DNA of 64,000 bases from Nicotiana tabacum. Lineage: Eukaryota; Streptophyta; Magnoliopsida; Solanales; Solanaceae. The notes under the pieces are model-generated. The model did no database searches and was not told the DNA's origin. It saw only the letters and a program-made list of their open reading frames with translations. A program made the position numbers and the translations under genes. Where the stretch lies: contig NC_134096.1 in the NCBI RefSeq assembly GCF_000715075.1, forward strand, positions 67,089,026 to 67,153,025. Reading direction: 5' to 3'. Shown piece by piece: positions 1 through 11,825 of this stretch; the stretch's first letter is position 1; every line of letters starts with the position of its first letter.

Positions 1-351
1 CGCAGCACACAGAGTTTCCATTATAATTATTTACCTTATTCTATCTATCTTGTATTCTAGACAAATGATGTATTATTATTGTACTTCCTAGTAGATGCTC
101 ATGCCCTTGTGATATCGGGTTTTGGGGTTTTCTAAGATTTGTGTACAGTTGCTTACATTGACACACTTTTACTTTATATTTCATTTAAATTATACGTACC
201 TACTATTTTTATTGTATCGATCTCTCTATCTAATAAGATTCATGATTTCAAAAATAATAAAATGAATAATTAAGCTGATAGTTCATTGTTGGCTTGCTTA
301 ACGGTGATGTTGGACGCCATCATGACCTATAGTGGATTTTAGGTCGTGACA
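1..351 (+). repeat. Tail of the 5' LTR of gypsy element B
   Basis: This stretch matches the last ~350 bases of the complete LTR at 7077-7424 almost base for base, including the AT-rich part near 200-270 and the terminal GGTCGTGACA-like end at 342-351. It is directly followed by a primer binding site, so it is the 3' end of a 5' LTR whose start lies outside the window. Ends and PBS position are seen in the sequence; the family name is not known to me. Confidence 0.9.
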
Positions 352-354
352 ACT

Positions 355-366
355 TGGTATCAGAGC
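355..366 (+). other. Primer binding site of element B (initiator Met-tRNA)
   Basis: TGGTATCAGAGC, four bases after the LTR end, is complementary to the 3' end of plant initiator methionine tRNA, the usual primer for minus-strand DNA synthesis in plant gypsy elements. It fixes the element as plus-oriented. It is not a tRNA gene. Confidence 0.93.
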
Positions 367-3300
367 GTTAGGTTCACTTAGGTCTCACGAGTCATGATCA
401 AATCTAGTATAGTCTTGTGGATCGGTATAAAGACGTCTGTACTTATCTTCGAGAGGCTATATGACTGTTAGGAGCGCTTCCCTTCTTGATTCCTCATCGT
501 GCAATTTGATTCCATTGAAGCTTATGCCTTCATTTCCTTCCTACTCATTCTTATATGGTGTGTAATGCTTTTTATCAACTGGGAACCGACGAGTTGTAAA
601 GATGCTACAGATGCGGTGTAGGATGCTTTTCCCTACGAATGTGGGCAGACCATTAACATCGCCTTGTGGAGGAATATTCTGTCATTTCAGCCCAGTGTTG
701 GTATTGCCTACGGTTGAGACTTGATACTTCCAAATTTTGTGGAATTATTGTTAATATTGTGGTGTCGCCGTCCTTGATTGAATGCATTGAGACTCATTGG
801 CATGTCAGTCTTAATTTGTTTCCTCAGGGCACGATGTTGTAAGACGGAACCTAAGAGGAAGTTATCAGGGATGGTTGTGTGTTGCGACTTCAGGATCAAA
901 TCGACATTTCTAGTGTTGATGGTTCGAGGGAGATGATCTCTGATGTGGTTTCTATGCTTAGGAATTTTGAAAGTGACGAGGAGGGCTTGATTTCAATGTA
1001 GGAAAAAGTGGGGTATTAAATCATTGTCTTAGGTGCAATACAACTTCGAGTTTCAAGCACGTTATTGTACCTTGGGGTGATGTTAAAGATCGAAGGGATA
1101 CTTACAGCTGGCGTACTAGTGTGGACCCAGGGAGGTTAGTTGATTTCATGATGGATGTAATTGTAGCAATGACGTAGGAAGAGGTCGATATGAGGTTTCA
1201 CATGTGGGCTGTCTCCTATGAGCAGTTTAGCGGTTGTGCGGTTTTGATGAGTTTCCTATGAAGGGTTCTACCTTCGGCCCAACATGGGGTGTATGTACTC
1301 CGATGTGAGCTTGGATCGCTTGAGGAAGATGGTACGACTGTTAGGAGGTCGAGTGTGCAATTGTGGCTGATAATTTGAAATGTGTTATGATTAGTCCTAT
1401 AAGAACGTATGAGGAATTTGGCTGAGCAACGATGTAGGATCATGGTAATTGGGAAGAAGAGGTCGTTGTGGGGTCTGGATCTATGTGGTTGTAGCTTAAA
1501 GCTAAGTGGGGGTGCCCACCGTTTACGATTGGATCACGTGAAGGTGTGCTTGTGCACTTTCTGGTTGTCAGTGCATTGGTAGACTAACTATGACTAAGGA
1601 AAGGAAACCTCAGGGATAATTCGGGCAAAGGACTTGAGGAATGTGTGCTACATCTCGCCTTACTGATTCATGTGCAGGTGTTGGGATTATTCAGAGTTTA
1701 TGCTTCTAGTGAATATGATGTACAATGAAAAGAATTCATCTGGTTGGTTCTTTGGAAGTGTTCATGTGCTAACGACGCACCAGTTTTTGGTTACGTACTC
1801 GGGATCAAGTCGGAGTAGGTGACTCTTAACAATAGTTCTAGTGGGTTCAAGAAGTAAAGTGCGGTGCCTTAGGATTTTCGAGTTCGTATGGCTAAGGAAC
1901 TTGTTTTGCATCGAAGTGTAAAGGAGACTTGGATTATTTCTATGAATGTCATCGGGCCTGCGGTGCAATATTTGAGAGATAGGAGAAACAACTTTGGATT
2001 CGCATGAGGTCTTTAAGAATGGGTGTATCAATTGGAAATACTATTGAGTGCGTGAGGAGGGTATGGGATGACTCATGGGTATGGAGACGAGGTAGTCTTG
2101 TGATTTGGGTCACTCGGATGAGTGTAGTTCGGGTTCGTTATGTGTTTGAATGGGACCATCACTTCAAAGGAAAGTCAAGAGTAAATTAGAAGAAGTCGAG
2201 TCAGTTAGTAGTTGGTTGAATCATCATGGTTAAGGGAAGGGTCGGTCCCCTCGGTGTACTAAGACTATAATGATGGTTTGTGGTTGTACGTTTGGGCTTG
2301 ACAGCCTCCATGATTTGATTGTTTTGGAGGTATTTGATCCTGATGGTTATGTGATGTTTAAATAGATCCTGGAAGAGTTATGGCAGTTTAGACTACGACC
2401 TGAGGTTTGCATCTTTCGTGGTTCTGGGAATTCAGCTGCGTGTTGCAATTGTTCTTCTGAAATAAGTGAAGTGAAAGGGGTTCTAGTCAACGAAGTGTTT
2501 ATTCTACTGGTGGTTCAGGTTTATTAATGAAATCCTTGGACTCTCGCGTAGCAGCATGATAGGTGCAGTGATCGTTATGGAAAATTGGAAGTTGAGAATC
2601 AAGGTTGCAGTTCGGTTTTGATAAAAATGTCACGTGCTCGGAGGAGCAGAGGAGGATTTCAGATGTTCAGAGTATGCTAGCGCTATTTTTGGGCAGCCTG
2701 AGGATGGCCTATTTTGGTGTAAGAAACGTTGGGCATTGAAATGCGGATGCTTGTCTAGCATTATAGATATAGCATGGTCGATGGCCATTAATGTTCAGAT
2801 TTTACTACATGGTGTGGAAGGTTGTAGGGGTATATCCCACGAGAAGATCGTATAAGTGTGACGTGTTAGTCGTTCAATTGTTAGAGATTTAAATCAGGTA
2901 TGGAGATTTTGGAACTATCGTCAATGGGAGGGATTATGACTAGGAGGCTCTCTATTCCTTTGGTTGTGGACTGTGAGAGTTTGTTCCGAATTTGACGGCC
3001 GCTCTTATGTGTCATGGATGGTGTCATTGTGGATCCTTGAGAGATTATTGGCCCAGTATGGGATGATCAGAATCGGCTTGAGGTCCGCTGGTAGATCTAA
3101 TGTGAATGTTTGCTCTACATCAGGCCTGGTGTGATCATTTAGCATAGCATTGCTTATGAAGGAGTCTTCGTGTGTTGGATGTTATTCATGTCGTCAACTA
3201 TTCTCTGTAATACTATATTATGCCATGTGGGTTGTGAGGCAGCTTGATTATTCGCACGTGTGTCATGGTCCAGTGTAGCTTGTCATTATTGCACATTAGT

Positions 3301-4349
3301 CATGCTAGAATTTTTGTAGCGCGTGGCGCTATCCATCTCCCCAGTGTCGTATTTATGCACTTGGTGTGCCTGTGGTCGATATTCGGGCATTCCATAGGTA
3401 TGAGCATTATGGCTCGATGGGTATCTCCTTATTGAATGTTATGTGTGGATCGGGTGGCTCGCCGCCATGGGTATGATGTTTGCCTCGGGTTTCATGCCGC
3501 AACTGTATCATATGTGGATCGGGTTGCACGCCACAATAGTGAGATTTTGAGTACGGTTCCCTATACTTATTTCTGTGTGTCTTATTTCTCATCTATGGAA
3601 AAGGTTCATAGCATCTGTTTGGCTGTTTTATTCGTTATTCGGGATGGGTAGTTCTTTGCCAGCGTTCATTTTTCCTTATGTGTCGTATTCGAGTCGTAGC
3701 TTGTCGGCGCGTTGGTGGTGTCATAGGAGATTTTAGTCCGTATTTGAGGTGGATTATCATCTGAGCAGCTTGTACCGGGGGAGACGAGGTTATTGGACCT
3801 GAATTTTGTGAAATCGGATTCATATAATGTATATTGGGAGGAAAATGTCAGTAATCAGTTCAGAATGAGGTAACGATTCTTGTCAAGAGGAAAACTCAAG
3901 AAAACTTTGCTTTGGCGGGTGGTTATAAGGTTCTACGTGACATTTTCATCGTTGTGGTACTTCTAGGGTTGGATAAGGGCTCATACGCATTGTGAGGTGT
4001 GCTACGGGCATCAGACTAGTGAATTTGCAGTTGTGGTGCTTGGAGGAGGTTACCATGGGCAAATGAGTTATGTGGCGCATTGTGTGATATCAGCATGGGT
4101 GCATGATCATGTATTGGTTCTACGTGTGGAGGTTGATATGGTGCTCATATGTTAGAATCAGGTTGTAGAAAAATTCGGATGTTAGAATTTGGTCCGAAGG
4201 CTTGTTGGCTAAAGTAAAAGTGAGGATCTGGCTCGAGCTGGTGTGCTCACATGGGTTAGGTAGAACGGGCAGGTGCCCGAGGTGTTAAATAGTTATTTTT
4301 GGTCAACCCTAGAATAGTTCTTTGCACGTTCGAGGACAAACATATATTT

Positions 4350-4361
4350 AAGTGGGGGAGA
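4350..4361 (+). other. Polypurine tract of element B
   Basis: AAGTGGGGGAGA lies immediately before the TG that opens the 3' LTR. The same tract with the same upstream CACGTTCGAGGACNAAC stretch precedes the LTR at 41862 in element C. It serves as plus-strand primer in reverse transcription. Confidence 0.9.
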
Positions 4362-5084
4362 ATGTAACCGGTCATTTCAAGCTCTAGCGCGACATTAGAC
4401 AGTTTGAGGCCGTGAGTAGCTTTACTTCATGTATTATGACTTATACGTATGGTCAGAATTGAATTTCGGGAAGCTCGGAGTTGATTCGGATGGAAAATTC
4501 ACAATTCGGAAGCTTTAAGTTAGAAGAGTTGACTAAGGTTGACTTTTGAGTAAACAATCTTGGAATTAGGATTGGAAGGTTCCAATAGGTCTGTATGATA
4601 ATTTCAGACTGGGACGTATGTTCGGATTGAGTATCGGGTTGCTCGAGAGAAATTCACCACTTACTTTGGAATGTTTGCATTTTAAAAGTCTTAGAAATTC
4701 CTAAGTTTGACTTGAAGTGGACTTTGGTGTTCTCGATGTCCGTGTGGGATTTCGAGCCTTGGAATAGTTTTGTATTATGATTTATGGCATTCACATAAAG
4801 TTTTGCGTCATTCGAGGATATTTAGTATAATTCGGACGCGTTCAGCGAAGTTTGAATGTTTGAAAGTTGAAGAAGGTTTCGATTGTCGATTCGTAGCTTC
4901 TATATTGTTTGGTGTGATTTGAGACCTCGAGCAGTTTCGTGTTGTGTTTTGGGACTTGTTTGTGTGAGTGGATGGGGGCCCGGGGGCCTCAAGTGTGTTT
5001 CGGGGTGGTGGTTTCTGACCAAGTTCAGCAGAGTTGTTGTTGTTGGTTTGCTGGTGCTGGTTTTGTTCTTCGTGAACGCAAAGG

Positions 5085-5400
5085 GTCTCACGCGTTCGTG
5101 AAGAAGGATTGTGACTAGAGGCCTTTTTTTCTACGTGTTCCCGATAAGGCAGTCGCGTTCGCGAAGGTTTGGGAAATTGTGCTCCACGTTTGCGAAGGCC
5201 TAGACGCGTTCGCGAGAGAGAACTGGGCCTGGGAGTCTTGGCCTACGCGTTCGCGAGGATGGTGGTGCATTCGCGATGGTCAGGCCCGGTAAGGCATCAC
5301 GTTCGCTAGCCTGTCTTCGTGATCGCGAAGAAGGATTTGGGATGTGAAGTTGGTTGAGCTTCACGAACGCGAGGGACTTGCCATGTTCGCGAAGAAGGTC
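5085..5400. repeat. Cluster of GC-rich palindromic words in LTR B
   Basis: About ten variants of a short near-palindrome built on GCGTTCGCGA (ACGCGTTCGTGAAG, TCGCGTTCGCGAAG, ACGCGTTCGCGAG, GTGATCGCGAAG) are spaced about 20-40 bases apart. They stand out by CpG density in otherwise AT-rich sequence. The block sits about 720-1040 bases from the LTR start, the same place as in LTRs A, D and E. Function unknown. Confidence 0.85.
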
Positions 5401-6280
5401 GGACTGGGCAGTGTTATTTTAAATTGAGGGTTTGGCTCATTTTCACATCATTTCTTTCAGACGTAAGTGATTTCTATACCTTGTGAGTTAAATACATGGT
5501 TTATATGTGGATTTAAGTATGGAAAGTTATGGAAATTGTGGGATTTTTGAAGAAAAACCTAGAAATTTGTATTTTTGGATTTGACCACGAAATTGGACAT
5601 GGAATTCGGAATAGATTATATATTTGAGTTCATGGTGTCTTGGGTAATGTTTATCTTCTTAAAATTTTGGAATCCGGACACGTGGGCCCGAGGGCTAACT
5701 TTGTTGATGTTTCGAGCGGAGGTGAGAATTGTTATAAATTAATTAATTATGATGTTGGAGTATATGTTTATTGGTTTTCTTGATTGTTTGACTAGTATCG
5801 GATCGATGGACATCGGTTTGAGGTGTTAGAGAGCATTGGAGCCGGTTATGAAACTTCAGAGCATGGTAAGTCTCCTATCTAACCTTGTGAGGGGGAATAT
5901 ACCCCGTAGTTGTTATATTCTTATGTGCTACATGTTGTGGGAGATACACATGTATGAGATGACGAGTGTCCGTGCGTATGCTAGGATTTCGTATTATGTC
6001 CGGGTAGACTTAGACTCACGTCATGTTTAAATTGTACTATTTGAGTCCTTCTTGCCTGTTTAAATGCTTTAATTTACATTTATCATGAGACTAGACTCGC
6101 GTAGAGTATCGTACTCGTTTTTTAGATATTCGATGAGCTACTTGGTTAGCCATAGAAATTTTACTTCCCTTACGGATTTCCCCTGTGTTGTGTGTATTCA
6201 TCAAATTTTTTTATTAAAATTCATAACTCACACGTATATTCATGAGTGGAGTTAAGGACCTGTTAATGCTTCTTATTCTA

Positions 6281-6640
6281 ATGGGATCGGGCCGTTCGCC
6301 TTGGAATTATCATGTACTCGGCAGTATCATGTTCCACACTCTTATGGGATTGGGTCGTTCGCCTCAGAAATATTATGTACCACACTCTTATGGGATCGGG
6401 TCATTCACCTCGGCAGTATCACGTACAACACTCTTATGGGATCGGGTCGTTCGCCTCGGCAGGATATATGTATCACACTTTTATAGGATTGGGTCGTTCG
6501 CCTCGACGGTATCATATTCTTATAGGATCGGGTTGTTTGTCTCGTCAATATCATGTATTATATTCCTATGGGATCGGGCCGTTCGCCTTGGCATTTCTAT
6601 AAAAACCACTCTTATGGGATCATGCCACTTGCCTCTGCAG
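6281..6640. repeat. 46-bp minisatellite in LTR B
   Basis: Eight units begin ATGGGATCGGGTCGTTCGCC. Starts at 6281, 6344, 6390, 6436, 6483, 6522, 6568 and 6614 give a main period of 46 bases with two irregular steps. Since 46 is not a multiple of three, all three forward frames read through similar peptides, which produces misleading open frames of up to 153 codons. These are not genes. Confidence 0.93.
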
Positions 6641-7340
6641 AATCGTGCGAAATACTTGATAAGTAGTCCGCGTATTCATGAATTTTCCAAACTTGAGATG
6701 TGACCGTTGATTTGGTGTTGACCATTACATACTCCATTTGAGAGGTATCCATTATTTAAGGACTTTGTGTGCACTATTCAGCTGTAGACCGTATTATTTG
6801 CCTTTACCTGTACTCATTGTTACCTACCATGTTTCATATTTTCCTACTTATTATATTGATTTGTTGGACCACTAGTAAGTGTCAATGTTGACTCGTTGTC
6901 ACTACCTCTCCGGAATTAGGCTAGATACTTACTCGGTACACATTGATTTACGTACTCATGCTATACGTTTGCACTAAATGTGCAGGATTTGACAGATTCA
7001 TTTGAGGGTCACTTGGGCGCGGAGGCGCAGATGTTGAGGAGACTCTATGGTGAGCTATATTTCATGCCATGATTCGCAGCACGCAGAGTCTCCATTATAA
7101 TTATTTACCTTATTCTGTCTATCTTGTATTCGAGATAGATTATCTATTGTTATTGTACTTCCTAGTAGATACTCATGCACTTGTGATACTGGTTTTGGGG
7201 TGTTCTAGGATTTGTGTACAATTTCATACATTGATATACTTTTACTTTATATTTCATTTAAATTGTACATACCTACTATTTTTATTGTATTGATCTCTCT
7301 ATCTAATAAGATTCATGATTTCAAAAATAATAAAATAAAT

Positions 7341-9069
7341 AATTAAGCTGATAGTTCACCGCTGGCTTGCCTAATGGCGACGTTGGGTGCCATCACGGTC
7401 TATAGTGGATTTTGGATCGTGACACTACATGCTGACTTGCCCACTGGGCACCATAAGCCGACTAATAGCAGTAGTTTTTCAAGTTCAAACTGGTAAATTA
7501 TTGCAATCTAATTGGGAAAAACACTTGGAAGATGAGGGAAATATTGAAAAAATAATCGGATCTTGAGATGTAATTGATGAATGATGTGGTGAAGACAAAG
7601 AATTTTAGTATCTTGGGTTGGTGGAAAACATCATCTACTAAATATCCAATTGTTTCAAAAATTGCACACTATGTTCCTTGTATTCCTATTTCTACTATTG
7701 TGTTTGAGCCGTCTTTTAGTACAAGAGGTCGAATTTTTGATTCATATCGGAGTTCTTTATCACTAAAAATGGTAGAATCCATTATTTGCACTCAACAATG
7801 GATAAGATCACTTTCTAAAGGATGCAAGTTTCAATATATTTGGGAAGACGCCCAGAAAATTAAACAAGTTGAAGAAGGTACATAATTTTATATAATTAAT
7901 TCTTAATAAATATTATTTTAATATTTAATATTGTTTAATACCTAATATGTGAATTATTTTACTTATTTTAGAATATTCTCACTCACCTTTGTGAATTGAT
8001 TAGCCGACACTATTCATGATGCACCATCTACTTGAAATTTGGTACGAGAACTTATTTGATTATTCTTGAAAACTAATTGCTTCTTGAGTCAATTCTCTAT
8101 TTAGCTAAAGAGTTTTAATGGTGAATTTGATGCTTTCTATCAAAGAGGAATCTCAAAGAGGCACTGATGACATTTGCTTTTTTGGGCTGTACAATTATTT
8201 AGGCATAGAGACAAACTCGTATCTTGGCTTGGCAAACCCTGGATGGTATGTGATTTGAGGTTTTTCTACCATATGCAACATGTTCTTTTGCCACCATGGC
8301 GTGGTCTCCTACTCCTTGCCACATTAGAACAAATTTGAGCCTCGATTATATTCTTGTTAAAGCCTTTTTGAATTTTTAGAAACATAGTCTATGGATTACG
8401 AGCAATATATTTCATGTGCGTGTAATGACCCAATCGGTCATTTTGTATTTTTGTACCTTTTTTGCCCTTTTGATGCTTTACACATGTGCAATTTTGGTTT
8501 TCTAAGTTATGGGGTTGATTGGTTTCGTTTCGTAAAGATTTCGGGTTGATTTAGACCCTTTGATTTTTAGCTTAGAAGCCTAAGTTAAAAATATTGACCA
8601 ACTTTGATATTTCAAAAAATGACCCTAGAATGGTGTTTTGATGGCCCTAATAACTTCATATTGTGATTTTGAACTTGGGCGTATGCCCAGAATCAAATTC
8701 GGAGGTCCATTGATTGATTGGTATTGTTTTGCCAAAAATTGGCAATTTGGCTATCCAGTTCGAAATTTGGTTTTGGGACATGGACTAGGTCAGTTTTTCT
8801 ATATAGAACTTGTCTGCAAAATTTGATGTCATTTGGAGTTGATTTGATAGAATTTGGACCCTTTGTTGGAGTTTTAGAGATTTTGAACTATTGTGTTTTG
8901 ATCGCGCCAGCGAGTTTGTAAGATATTTTTAGACTTGTGTAGATATTTTGCTTGGATCCCTGAGGGCTCCGATGAGTTTTGGATGTGCCACAAAATGGTT
9001 TTGGACTGAAAATAGGTTGTTGGTGTTGTGTCTATCGCAATTGCGAGCACCGGCCTAGCAGTTGCGATT
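7341..9069 (+). repeat. Chimeric tandem unit 1
   Basis: Unit defined from AATTAAGC to AATTAAGC. Contents: the last 84 bases of LTR B (to 7424), a hAT transposase C-terminal remnant (7562-7885), about 530 bases with no recognised content, then from 8421 the first ~650 bases of LTR A starting TGTAATGACC after GTGCG. It is slightly short (1729 bases), mainly because about 50 bases of LTR A are missing near 8890. Unit 1 is the founding left copy, because LTR B continues intact to its left. Confidence 0.9.
7562..7885 (+). pseudogene. hAT transposase C-terminal dimerisation fragment (unit 1)
   Basis: The 103-codon open frame from 7574 has the hAT C-terminal signature: ILGWWKTSS, then a P-I-V-SKIA segment, PISTIVFEPSFS (for the usual ST-x-x-SE-x-x-FS), a G-R-I-x-DSYRSSL segment, and CTQQWIRS. 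This domain makes transposase dimers. The rest of the transposase is absent and a stop precedes the frame, so it is a remnant. This copy reads through where units 2-6 carry TGA after the tryptophan-isoleucine pair, so it probably keeps the older state. It differs in sequence from the hAT at 26492-32343. Confidence 0.88.
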
Positions 9070-10849
9070 AATTAAGCAGATAGTTCACCGTTCGCTTGCC
9101 TAACGGCGACGTTGGGCGCCATCACGGTCTATAGTGGATTTTGGGTCGTGACACTACATGCTGACTTGCCCACTGGGCACCATAAGCCGACTAACAACAG
9201 TAACTTTTCAAGTTCAAACTGGTGAATTGTTGCAATCTAAGTGGGAAAAAAACTTGAAAGATGAGGGAAATATTGAAAAAAAAATCGGATCTTGAGATGT
9301 AATTGATGAATGATGTGGTGAAGACAAAGAAATTTAATATCTTGGGTTGGTGAAAAACTTCATCTACTAAACATCCAATTGTTTCAAAGATCGCACTGGA
9401 TGTTCTTTGTATTATTTCTACTATTATGTTTGAGCCGTCTTTTAGTACAAGTGGTCGAATTATTGATTCATATCGGAGTTCTTTATCGCCAAAAATGGTA
9501 GAATTCATTATTTGCACTGAACAATCGATATGATCACTTTCCAAAGAATGCAAGCTTTAAGATATATGGGAAGATGCCCAGAAAATTGAACAAGTTGAAG
9601 AAGGTATGCAATTCTATATATTCAATTCTTAATAAATATTTTTTTAATATTTTTTATTGTTTAATACCTAATATGTGAATTATTTTATTTATTTTAGAAT
9701 ATTCAGACTCATGTTAGAGAATTGATTAGCCAACACTATTCATGATGCACTATCTGTTTGAGATTTGGTATGAGAACTTATTTGATTATTCTTGAAAAGT
9801 AATTGCTTCTTGAGCGAATTCTCTATTTAGCTAAAGAGTTTTAATGGTGAATTTGATATTTTCTGTCAAAGAGGAATCTCAAAAAGGGGCTGATGACATT
9901 TGCTTTTTTGGGCTGTACAATTATTTAGGCATATAGACAAACTCGTATCTTGGTATGGCAAACCCTGGATGGTATGTGATTTGATATTTTTTCTACCACA
10001 TGAAACAGGTTCTTTTGCCACCATGGCGTGGTCTCCTACGCCTCGCCACATTAGAACAGATTTGAGCCTCGATTATTTTCTTGTTAAAGCCTTCTTGAAT
10101 TTTTAAAAATATAGTCTATGGATTACGAGCACTATATTTCATGTGTGTGTACCGACCCTATCGGTAATTTAGTGTTTTTGTACCCTTTTTTCCCTTTTTG
10201 ATGCTTTACACATGTGTAATTTTGGTTTTCTAAGTTATGGGGTTGATTGGGTTCGTTTCGGAATGATTTCGAGTTGATTTAGACCTTTTGATTTTTGACT
10301 TAGAAGACTAATTAGAAATATTGACCAACTTTGACATTTCTAAAAATGACCCCAGAATGGTGTTTTGATGGCTCTGATAACTTCATATTGTGAATATAAA
10401 CTCTGGCATATGCCCAGAATCAAATTCGGAGGTCCGTTGGTTGATTGGTATTGTTTTGCCAAAAATTGGCAATTTGGCTAGCGAGTTTGGAATTTTGTTT
10501 TGGGACTTGGAATAGATTAGTTTTTCTATTTAGAACTTGGCTGTAAAATTTGGTGTCATTTGGAGTTGATTTGATAGAATTTGGACCCTTTATTGGAATT
10601 CTAGAGACTTTGAGCTTTTCTTTGAAAATTCATGCGTTTTGGTGTTCGATTCGAGTTCTAGATATTATTTTTGTGTTTTGATCGTGCCAGCGAGTTTGTA
10701 TGATATTTTTAGACTTGTGTAGATATTTTGTTTGGATTCCCGAGGGCTCCGATGAGTTTTGGATGTGCCACAAAATGGTTTTGCACTGAAAATAGGTTGC
10801 TGGTGTTGTGGCTATCGCAATTGCGAGCACCGGCTTAGCAGTTGCGATT
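9070..10849 (+). repeat. Chimeric tandem unit 2
   Basis: Same order as unit 1: LTR B tail to about 9152, hAT remnant 9290-9600 (more damaged, with stops), LTR A start near 10148 after GTGTG. The LTR A-to-B junction is GCAGTTGCGA joined to TTAATTAAGC. Length 1780 bases. Confidence 0.9.
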
Positions 10850-11194
10850 AATTAAGCTGATAATTCACCGTTGGCTTGCCTAACGGCGACGTTGGGCGCC
10901 ATCATGGTCTATAGTGGATTTTGGGTCGTGACACTATATGCTGACTTGCCCACTGGGCACCATAAGCCGACTAACAACAGTAACTTTTCAAGTTCAAACT
11001 GGTGAATTATTGCAATCTAAGTGGGAAAAATACTTGGAAGATGAGGGAAATATTGAAAAAAAAATCGGATCTTGAGATGTAATTGATGAATGATGTGATG
11101 AAGATAAAGAATTTTAATATCTTGGGTTGGTGGAAAACTTCATCTACTAAATATCCAGTTGTTTTAAAGATTGCACTGGTTGTTCTTTGTATTC

Positions 11195-11412
11195 CGTCAT
11201 GACCCAATTCTCCCTCTGTAAGTCGTCGTGGCGACATTTAGTCTCTATGACTAATTAAGCCTAAGAAAATGCAAAAATAACAAAATGGAAGTAAAACTTA
11301 ACAACTAACTGCAATAGATAACTAAAAAACTGGTAACAATGTTGCTTGGTATGTATAATAACCAACACTCTAGTTATACACAGCATTCCCAAAACCCGGA
11401 ACATCATAAGTC
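11195..11412 (-). repeat. Left arm of element X inverted terminal repeat
   Basis: Read on the minus strand this is the U5 end of an LTR. About 216 bases match the reverse complement of 17475-17690, with scattered differences. The match stops at ACATCATAAG, exactly where the right copy runs into the protease reading frame. Confidence 0.9.
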
Positions 11413-11825
11413 ACAAGCTACAGAAGGAAACTAGAATCTCTATACACCAGAGTCTAATACAAGAATTACAGAAGGTAAATGACATAGGAGAGAATAGAGG
11501 GGGACTCCGAGGTCTGCAGACTCAGCAGATATACCTTGAAGTCTCCGTACAGCAACAAGAACTCTCAGCTAATAGCGGGGCTAATAAGAAGCACCTGGAT
11601 CTGCACATAAAACATGTGCAGAAGAGTAGTATGAGTACATCACAATGGTACCCAGTAAGTGCCAAGCCTAACCTCAGTAGAGTAGTGACGAGGTCAGCTC
11701 CGGGCCCTACTGGGGATATAATAATAAGACAAATGATAAAATAAAATGAAGTAAAATGGGAAATTTAACAGAAAGAATTCACAGAGAAATAATAACACAT
11801 CACAATGTGATAACAACAGGGGCGC

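Larger units (their letters stand above)
352..4362 (+). mobile_element. Internal region of gypsy element B, no recognisable gag-pol
   Basis: About 4 kb between PBS and polypurine tract. The first 150 bases are the leader also seen in elements A, C, E and X (GGATCGGTATAAAGACGTCT near 420-440, then a CTTCGAGAGGC stretch). After that I see no Gag, zinc knuckle, protease, RT or integrase motif in any frame; the longest open frames are about 60-75 codons and resemble no family I know. Parts at about 2190-3240 and 3660-4362 can be aligned by eye with the internal region of element C (about 40060-41861), so this is a shared internal domain and not random decay of one copy. Near 3440-3540 there are two or three copies of a GATCGGGTNGCNCGCC motif like the minisatellites inside other LTRs. 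It is probably a non-autonomous element using enzymes of relatives (inference). Confidence 0.7.
4363..7424 (+). repeat. Complete 3' LTR of element B (3062 bp)
   Basis: It starts TGTAACCGGTC after a polypurine tract and ends GGATCGTGACA, so it has TG...CA ends. Its last 350 bases repeat 1-351. Inside, in order, are a block of GC-rich palindromic words (5085-5400), a pyrimidine-rich segment near 5435-5465 that could mark the transcript leader, and a minisatellite (6281-6640). The next five bases (CTACA, 7425-7429) are the expected target duplication, but the left partner is outside the window. Confidence 0.92.

Noticed and set aside
355..366. tRNA-like segment
   Set aside because: Only 12 bases complementary to a tRNA end: a primer binding site. 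Also at 15353, 44691 and 59579. No cloverleaf is present.
2004..2189. 61-codon frame in the internal region of B
   Set aside because: No similarity to a known domain, no conserved counterpart seen in element C, and length expected by chance.
6242..6703. 153-codon open frame and two overlapping ones
   Set aside because: They are the 46-bp minisatellite of LTR B read in three frames; peptides repeat the same words and the sequence is LTR.
8638..8921. Open frames in the LTR A part of unit 1
   Set aside because: They lie in the LTR start and are not preserved in the other five units.
9191..9553. 120-codon minus-strand frame antisense to the hAT remnant (also 22807-23136 and 11007-11237)
   Set aside because: Shadow of the plus-strand hAT dimerisation domain, whose motifs are clear on the plus strand.
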